Positions 1 to 4,963 of a stretch of 9,049 nt of DNA are shown here, piece by piece; the first letter of the stretch is position 1; the number at the start of each line of letters is the position of its first letter. The stretch covers positions 1-9,049 of the forward strand of contig CAZHOV010000205.1 of NCBI GenBank assembly GCA_964534315.1, read 5' to 3'. Both the position numbers and the translations under genes were made by a program. The notes under the pieces were generated by a model, which saw nothing but the letters and a program-made list of their open reading frames with translations, searched no databases and was not told where the DNA came from. The stretch comes from CAZHOV01 sp964534315 (GTDB lineage Bacteria; Bacteroidota; Bacteroidia; Chitinophagales; Saprospiraceae).

Positions 1-46
1 TTTAGCTAAGTAACGATTTATTTTAATATGTTTTATTTCACTTTTT

Positions 47-74
47 AAAAAAAAACTACGTTTTCCGTAGTTTT
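47..74. terminator. Bidirectional intrinsic terminator-like hairpin
   Basis: A perfect 9-bp stem (AAAACTACG at 52-60, CGTAGTTTT at 66-74) encloses a 5-nt loop. It is preceded by a run of nine A (47-55) and ends in four T followed by AT-rich sequence. Read on the minus strand the stem runs into nine T, so it could work both ways. It most likely ends a plus-strand gene lying left of the window and insulates the operon that starts at 216. The remaining bases of 1-215 hold no gene I can support and no convincing promoter. Confidence 0.6.
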
Positions 75-215
75 CAATTTATAATAATCTTTATAATTCA
101 TATGGATGTTGTTGGATATTATTCTTTTTAAACAAATTAATTATTATGGTAATGAAAGCTATTAGGATAACAAAATAGATAAGTTTTCTAGATTTATTAA
201 AAAACATTCCTCTCT

Positions 216-1187
216 ATGAAAAAATATCTACTTTTTTTTGCAAGCCTTTTTATCTTTCAATTAAGTGTTACCGCTCAAAACCAGATAATTCTGGATATCC
301 ATCACAAGCTTGGAGATGCTGATTTTTCCTTAAACGCTCCCATGAAGAACAATATCGGTCATGATTTTATGATCGACCGGATGGAATACTACATGTCTGG
401 AATTTCTATTCTGCACGATGGCGGTACGGAAACCTTAATTGAGGATTTTTGGCTGTTGATCGATGCTAATAAAGGGGAGCAGGCGCTGCTGGGGACTTTT
501 AATATAGACGAAGTAGGAGGAATCAAATTTCATATCGGGGTGGATTCTGCCCATAATCATTTAGATCCCGCACAGTATCCCGCTCAACACCCTTTAGCTC
601 CTCAGTTTCCTTCCATGCATTGGGGCTGGATTGCCGGCTATCGGTTTATCGCGCTGGAGGGGTATGGCGGAAGTAATTATGACCAGGCGCTTGAATTGCA
701 TGGACTTTGGGATCACAATTATTTTGAGAATGAGATTCCTGTTAGCGCTTCCGCTGATAATGGAGTGATCACGATTAATCTGGATGCAGATTATGTTCGT
801 GCACTCGAAGATATAGAAGTCAACTCCGGGGCGATTGATCACAGCAGCGATTTTGAAGCGTTGGAAGCTCTCGAAAACTTTAGAGATTATGTATTTACCG
901 CCTCTGCCACTACCACCACGACCGAAGATATCGCTAATATTCAAACCTTTGAAGTGTTTCCTAATCCCGCCTCCGGCGGTATTTCTACGCTACGCTTCGA
1001 AGCCTACACGGCCCGGGAATATGAGGTTTGGATTACTGACCTTCTAGGACAACCTGTACAGCATTTCGAGCTACCTAATGGCGAAACCGCAACCGAACTA
1101 ACCTTTGATCAGTCGGGACTGTATTTTGTCAGTCTGATGCAAGCAGGACAAGTGGTTATGACCAAAAAGCTGGTTGTTCAACGATGA
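216..1187 (+). CDS. MbnP-family protein with T9SS C-terminal sorting domain
   Basis: Secreted protein of 323 aa. Residues 1-20 form a Sec signal peptide (MKKYLLFFASLFIFQLSVTA) with likely cleavage before Gln21. Residues about 22-228 carry MbnP-family hallmarks: an EYYMSGISIL strand near 57-66, FHIGVDSAHNH at 105-115, and the diagnostic SMHWGWIAGYRFIALEG at 133-149. Residues about 244-323 are a type A T9SS sorting domain (FEVFPNPASGG, LLGQPV, GLYFVSL, TKKLVV). Characterised MbnP proteins bind copper after a partner diheme enzyme, MbnH, oxidises a conserved Trp to kynurenine. Here HWGW (135-138) supplies conserved Trp candidates, but which one would be modified cannot be told. The stop codon overlaps the start of the next gene by 4 bp, an MbnH-like peroxidase, which supports the assignment. 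The sorting tail predicts export across the outer membrane and probable surface attachment, unlike the periplasmic methanotroph protein. The ATG at 216 directly precedes the signal peptide; no Shine-Dalgarno is visible. Confidence 0.9.
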   Translation: MKKYLLFFASLFIFQLSVTAQNQIILDIHHKLGDADFSLNAPMKNNIGHDFMIDRMEYYMSGISILHDGGTETLIEDFWLLIDANKGEQALLGTFNIDEVGGIKFHIGVDSAHNHLDPAQYPAQHPLAPQFPSMHWGWIAGYRFIALEGYGGSNYDQALELHGLWDHNYFENEIPVSASADNGVITINLDADYVRALEDIEVNSGAIDHSSDFEALEALENFRDYVFTASATTTTTEDIANIQTFEVFPNPASGGISTLRFEAYTAREYEVWITDLLGQPVQHFELPNGETATELTFDQSGLYFVSLMQAGQVVMTKKLVVQR

Positions 1188-2224
1188 ACAAAAAGGCAGG
1201 TGCTATATCATGGGTGTTTATCGTTGTCTTATTGACCTTTTTGTGGGCCTGTCAAAAAGAGGAATCCATACCTGAGCCTGATGATTTCCCTGATATTATG
1301 GAAATGCCTAAAGGGTTTCCTGAACTGACCTTCCCCGAAGGCAACGAGTTTTCTATGGCACGTTGGGCATTGGGAAAAAAATTATTTTTCGAGCCTGCCC
1401 TATCTGCTGATAGTTCCATCAGTTGCGCTTCGTGTCATCGCCCTCGTTTAGCCTTTAGCGATGATCTGCCGGTAAGCCCCGGGGTGGAGCAGCGACCTGG
1501 AACCCGCAATTCCCCTACTTTGGCAAATATAGGCTATAATCCTTATTTTATGAGAGAAGGTGGCGTACCCACGTTGGAAATGCAAGTACTGGTGCCTATT
1601 CAGGAACACAATGAGTTCGGCTTCAATGTGGTATTGATCGCTGAACGACTGAATCAGAATCCTACGTACTTGAAAATGGCAAGGGAAGCGTACGACCGGG
1701 ATTCGGTTGATGCTTTTGTTATCACCCGCGCCCTGGCCTGCTTTGAGCGAAGTTTGTTAAGTGGAAATAGCTCCTATGATCAATATGTACATCAGGGCGT
1801 GAAAGAAGCCCTCTCTCCAGCTGCAAAAAGGGGGATGGAACTTTTTTTCAGCGAGCGAACCAACTGCTCGACCTGCCACAACGGAATAAATTTTTCAAAT
1901 TACGCTTTCGAAAATAACGGATTGTATGAGGAGTATGAAGATGTGGGACGGTTTCGCGCAACCAAAAAGGAATCAGATAGGGCGTCATTCAAAGTTCCTG
2001 TGCTGCGTAATGTTGCCTTAACGGCCCCTTATATGCATGATGGTTCTTTAAATACGCTTGAAGAGGTGGTTGAGCATTATCAAACAGGTGGGACGAACCA
2101 TCCTAATAAAAGCCCGTTGATCCAACCACTGGATCTGACCGAAACGGAAAAGAAAGACCTAATCGAATTTCTAAAATCGTTGACAGACCATCAATTTGTC
2201 AATAATCCTGTTTTTCAACAATAA
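1184..2224 (+). CDS. Diheme cytochrome c peroxidase lipoprotein, MbnH-like
   Basis: Lipoprotein of 346 aa in the bacterial cytochrome c peroxidase/MauG/MbnH superfamily. The signal peptide ends in the lipobox LWAC (Cys23), followed by QKEES, which fits the Bacteroidota surface-export signal (K followed by two acidic residues). Two c-type heme sites are visible: CASCH at 81-85 and CSTCH at 228-232. APYMHDG (281-287) supplies Met284 as probable axial ligand of the C-terminal heme, as in classical peroxidases rather than the Tyr of MauG. Gln134 and Glu144 match the catalytic pair Gln104/Glu114 of the Pseudomonas aeruginosa enzyme by spacing. The inter-heme Trp, expected ten residues before that Gln in an FWDGRA motif, is Arg124 here (FMREGGV). 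The 4-bp ATGA overlap with the MbnP gene implies translational coupling, so oxidation of the MbnP Trp is the best guess at function. Simple peroxide reduction is the alternative. Confidence 0.88.
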   Translation: MNKKAGAISWVFIVVLLTFLWACQKEESIPEPDDFPDIMEMPKGFPELTFPEGNEFSMARWALGKKLFFEPALSADSSISCASCHRPRLAFSDDLPVSPGVEQRPGTRNSPTLANIGYNPYFMREGGVPTLEMQVLVPIQEHNEFGFNVVLIAERLNQNPTYLKMAREAYDRDSVDAFVITRALACFERSLLSGNSSYDQYVHQGVKEALSPAAKRGMELFFSERTNCSTCHNGINFSNYAFENNGLYEEYEDVGRFRATKKESDRASFKVPVLRNVALTAPYMHDGSLNTLEEVVEHYQTGGTNHPNKSPLIQPLDLTETEKKDLIEFLKSLTDHQFVNNPVFQQ

Positions 2225-2227
2225 TTA

Positions 2228-3337
2228 ATGAAGATGTTTAGAAAGCAATATATACTCATTTTTACTCTGGGGCTACTCATTGTTGTCGCCTGCAATAAAG
2301 ATGAAGAAGAACAAACTGCTGAACCTATTATCCCCGCTACCTATGACGATACGCCATATGTGTTAGCATATGGAGCCTTGCCTGACCCCAAATTACCCGA
2401 GGATAATCCGCTAACGCAGCAAGGAGTGCAATTGGGTAAAATGCTATTTTTTGAGAAGATGCTTTCCAGAGACGGGTCTCAAGCCTGTGCAGATTGTCAT
2501 CAGCAAGAGAACGGTTTTAGCGATCCCGCTCAATTTTCTCTTGGGGTCGATATGCTACCCGGAAAACGACATTCTATGTCGATTTTTAATCTGGCCTGGC
2601 ACGATAATGAGTTTTTCTGGGATGGAAGGGCGCCTTCACTACGGGAGCAGGCTTTAATGCCCATTGAAGATCCGTTGGAAATGGATGAAACCCTGGAGAA
2701 TGTCGTAGCTAAGTTGAGTGCGTCTCAATTGTATAAAGACCAATTCAAGAGAGCCTTTGATTCTGAAGAGGTCACTGCTGAGAAAATAGGGCTGGCTCTG
2801 GAGCAGTTTATGCTAAGTATTGTTTCTTATGATTCCAAATACGATAAATATATAGCAGGCGAAGTGGAATTGACGGAGAGTGAACTGCGAGGAAAAGCCT
2901 TATTTGAAACCGAATATAACCCATTCTTCCCTGAGTTTTCAGGTGCCGATTGCCAACACTGTCATGGGGGAGCTAATTTTGAAAATGACCGATATATGAA
3001 TAACGGCTTGGATACCGACGACGATATGGATGATCTCGGAAGAGAACTGGTCACCAACGATCCAAGCGACCGGGGCAAATTCAAAGTGCCTACCTTAAGA
3101 AATATTGCAGTTACTGCTCCCTACATGCACGACGGTAGGTTTCAAACGCTGGAAGAAGTGGTTGATCATTATAATGAAGGCATCCAAGCATCCGCTACCG
3201 CCGATCCAACCGTCTTAAATACCAAAGAAACTGGTTTATTCCTTACTGAGCAGGACAAACAGGATCTGATCAACTTTTTAAAGACCTTGACGGATGAGCG
3301 GTTTTTGACGAATGAAGCTTATCAATCGCCGTTTTAA
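2228..3337 (+). CDS. Diheme cytochrome c peroxidase lipoprotein (second paralogue)
   Basis: Lipoprotein of 369 aa in the same superfamily as the preceding gene but clearly diverged. The signal peptide ends in VVAC (Cys22), followed by NKDEEE, again like a surface-export signal. Heme sites are CADCH at 87-91 and CQHCH at 242-246. The FFWDGRAPSLREQA segment keeps Trp131 (inter-heme electron transfer position), Gln141 and Glu151 (equivalents of Gln104/Glu114 in the Pseudomonas enzyme). APYMHDG gives Met300 as likely axial ligand. It therefore looks like a fully competent peroxidase: H2O2 reduction, or bis-ferryl-type oxidation of a partner protein. An acidic stretch, DTDDDMDD (262-269), might bind a cation or an electron donor; this is speculation. 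It starts 3 bp after the upstream stop, so it is the third gene of the operon. A second ATG two codons in (2234) is an equally possible start. No helper cytochrome gene is present. Confidence 0.9.
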   Translation: MKMFRKQYILIFTLGLLIVVACNKDEEEQTAEPIIPATYDDTPYVLAYGALPDPKLPEDNPLTQQGVQLGKMLFFEKMLSRDGSQACADCHQQENGFSDPAQFSLGVDMLPGKRHSMSIFNLAWHDNEFFWDGRAPSLREQALMPIEDPLEMDETLENVVAKLSASQLYKDQFKRAFDSEEVTAEKIGLALEQFMLSIVSYDSKYDKYIAGEVELTESELRGKALFETEYNPFFPEFSGADCQHCHGGANFENDRYMNNGLDTDDDMDDLGRELVTNDPSDRGKFKVPTLRNIAVTAPYMHDGRFQTLEEVVDHYNEGIQASATADPTVLNTKETGLFLTEQDKQDLINFLKTLTDERFLTNEAYQSPF

Positions 3338-3352
3338 GGATAATTTAAAATG

Positions 3353-3382
3353 GGGAAGGCTCATTAGTCAATGAGCCCTCCC
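3353..3382. terminator. Hairpin terminator between convergent genes
   Basis: An 8-bp perfect stem, GGCTCATT (3358-3365) with AATGAGCC (3370-3377) around the loop AGTC, is extended by GGGA/TCCC across one mismatch to 12 pairs. In minus-strand reading it is followed by TTTTAAATTA, so it suits the minus-strand propeller gene ending at 3438. It may also stop the plus-strand operon ending at 3337, although no T-run follows on that strand. It forms the second hairpin of the repeated element described at 3353-3431. Confidence 0.55.
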
Positions 3383-3431
3383 AAAGAAGAAAGTCTGGTG
3401 GCTCGTAACACCAAAGGTGTTATGAGACACC
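3353..3431 (-). repeat. Two-hairpin dispersed repeat, copy A
   Basis: Read on the minus strand, this 79-bp unit is a long hairpin (3431-3397, 3-nt loop, up to 16 positions of stem with one or two non-Watson-Crick pairs), then a spacer (3396-3383), then the hairpin at 3382-3353. The same order occurs on the plus strand at 8340-8448. The shared core CACCAxACTTTCTTCTTTGG plus GAGGGCT matches at 26 of 27 positions (3374-3400 against 8371-8397). The first hairpin matches at 27 of 35. The unit fills almost the whole 100-bp gap between the two convergent stop codons. It could be a mobile terminator or REP-like element. Confidence 0.8.
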
Positions 3432-3437
3432 TTCATC

Positions 3438-4847
3438 CTATTCCTTCACCATCTTCTCAATAGCCCATTGGTCGCCTTTAACCAATTCCATAAAGTAAAT
3501 GCCGGAAGGCAGATTAGAAAGATTTATTTGTTGGTCGCCATTGTTGAAATAACGCACAACTTGTCCGGATTGATTGATAATGCGGACCTGATCCGGAACG
3601 ATTCCAGAAATGAAGACCTCTCCTGAAGTTGGATTCGGATAGATATCCACAGGAGTCTGTATCAGATTCTTAGTAGAAACAAATTCGGAATAGTCCCAAA
3701 GCTCCACATAACCTGTACCGCCAGTTGCCGGAGTAAAGCCTAACGCAATTGCCCCAACAGCCAGTTTGGTTCCGTCTGACGACAGGGAGACTGATTGCCC
3801 AAAATAGTCATCTCCGTCAATTCCTTCTAGTTCTTCACCTAGAAGCTCCCAATCTCCATTTTGAAATTCCAAAACCACTGCTGATCCCGAGAATCCACCA
3901 CTAGCTACATTTCCAATAGCCAAACGATTACCATTTCCGGAAAAAGAAAAGAAGTCGGGAATACCTCCACCATTGACTGCAGAATAGGAAATCGTATCTC
4001 CTGCCAGGACCCATTCATCATTTTGTAGCTCATAGACCAAGACAAGGGAGTCTCCGATGCTGTAGTTAAAGGTCCAACCAACTACCCGATCGCCACTAGG
4101 AGCCATCGTTGGGCTGTTAAAGTTCCCCCCATCTGGTATTTGTCCTACTCCTGTCCATTCATCATTTTGCCATTCGTAAACGGAAAAGATGTCTGTCGTA
4201 TTAAAGTTATTAAAGGCAATTCGACTTCCGTCGGCAGAAATAGATACTCCACCTTCGGTAAAGTCCAAATCAAAACCATCTCCCAATTGATTCCAGCTAC
4301 CGTTATCAAATTCATAAACGGCAACAACACCCGAGGAATCAAAGTTTCCTGGGCCTCCGACTACAATACGGTTTCCGTCATCCGATAAATCCACAGATTG
4401 CAACCTTCTTCCAGGTTGACCGTTGATCGTTCCGACTAACATCCATTCGTCGTCGACCCAATCATAGATGCGGACTTGTCCGGCATCCTGACCGCCATCG
4501 TCATTTCCCCGTGAAGCGGAAGCTATCCGGTTGCCATCCGCAGAAATAGCTACATCTTCACCAAAGCTTCTGTCAGAACCACTACCAAAGATCGGATCAC
4601 CAACACGTACCCAGTTGGTATCTTGTAATTCATACACATACATTGCTCCGAGAAAATCAGGGTAGGTCAAGGAATAGCGAGGTTCTCCAATGACTACGCG
4701 CGTAGCATCTCCGGAAAGATCTGTACTTGCACCAAATAGGGTGTTTTCAGCATCGGCTTCAATGAGGTCTCCCAATTCGGTTTGAGCAAATACCAAGCTG
4801 GTTAAGCTCATGAAGCATAAGATAAGTAGAGTAAACTTGATTTTCAT
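3438..4847 (-). CDS. Secreted seven-bladed beta-propeller protein with T9SS sorting domain
   Basis: Protein of 469 aa from the chosen start. The signal peptide begins MKIKFTLLILCFMSLTSLVF and ends near AQ. An upstream in-frame ATG at 4895 is rejected because it would add 16 residues in front of the signal peptide and lies upstream of the -7 box. Seven similar units follow, each with a strand like VSLSADGxRIAIG, then a strand like VxVYELQNDEW, then a turn like xLVGD. Clear examples in residues after the signal are FGEDVAISADGNRIAS, VDLSDDGNRIVVG and FGQSVSLSSDGTKLAVG. They resemble FG-GAP/integrin-type repeats of many Bacteroidota surface proteins and would close a seven-bladed propeller. The last 70 residues are a T9SS type A domain (IYPNPTSGEVFISG, INQSGQVV, LPSGIYFMEL). 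No enzyme motif is visible, so binding of a ligand or of another cell is the most that can be suggested. It lies downstream of the hybrid regulator gene, behind its own promoter region. Confidence 0.85.
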   Translation of the reverse strand: MKIKFTLLILCFMSLTSLVFAQTELGDLIEADAENTLFGASTDLSGDATRVVIGEPRYSLTYPDFLGAMYVYELQDTNWVRVGDPIFGSGSDRSFGEDVAISADGNRIASASRGNDDGGQDAGQVRIYDWVDDEWMLVGTINGQPGRRLQSVDLSDDGNRIVVGGPGNFDSSGVVAVYEFDNGSWNQLGDGFDLDFTEGGVSISADGSRIAFNNFNTTDIFSVYEWQNDEWTGVGQIPDGGNFNSPTMAPSGDRVVGWTFNYSIGDSLVLVYELQNDEWVLAGDTISYSAVNGGGIPDFFSFSGNGNRLAIGNVASGGFSGSAVVLEFQNGDWELLGEELEGIDGDDYFGQSVSLSSDGTKLAVGAIALGFTPATGGTGYVELWDYSEFVSTKNLIQTPVDIYPNPTSGEVFISGIVPDQVRIINQSGQVVRYFNNGDQQINLSNLPSGIYFMELVKGDQWAIEKMVKE

Positions 4848-4881
4848 AATAGCATTGTTTAATAAAGAAATAGATTTTAGA

Positions 4882-4889
4882 CAAAGGTA
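4882..4889 (-). promoter_or_regulatory. Bacteroidota -7 box TACCTTTG
   Basis: On the minus strand TACCTTTG matches the Bacteroidota consensus TAnnTTTG exactly. It lies 34 bp before the ATG at 4847, giving a leader of roughly 25-30 nt. A TTTG that could serve as -33 element sits 25 bp upstream, longer than the usual spacing of about 19-23, as might be expected of a promoter needing an activator. Confidence 0.6.
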
Positions 4890-4912
4890 TAGCATCGCAA
4901 GTGACCTATTTC

Positions 4913-4963
4913 GTCAAATGAGTCGCATTTTCCGTCAAAATGAGGGATTTTAGGTCAAATTAG
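4913..4963 (-). promoter_or_regulatory. Three direct repeats, putative AraC-type operator array
   Basis: The minus strand holds three copies of a C-T-(A/C)-A-TTTGAC motif: CTAATTTGAC (4963-4954), CTCATTTTGAC (4944-4934) and CTCATTTGAC (4922-4913). The start-to-start spacing is 20 and 21 bp, two helical turns. The flanks are similar too: AAAAT follows the first two copies and AAATA the third. The first copy overlaps the stop codon of the regulator gene, and the last lies 24 bp upstream of the -7 box. Tandem sites at about 21 bp are typical of AraC-family proteins, and the adjacent regulator ends in such a domain. That it binds here is inference. Confidence 0.55.

Noticed and set aside
594..944. 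116-aa minus-strand open frame
   Set aside because: It lies wholly inside the MbnP gene, whose protein has clear family motifs; the antisense product has no recognisable features.
3397..3431. Hairpin 1 of copy A as a stand-alone terminator
   Set aside because: No T-run follows on either strand; it is better explained as part of the repeated two-hairpin unit.
4848..4895. N-terminal extension of the propeller protein from ATG 4895
   Set aside because: The -7 box at 4889-4882 lies inside it, and the signal peptide begins at the ATG at 4847.
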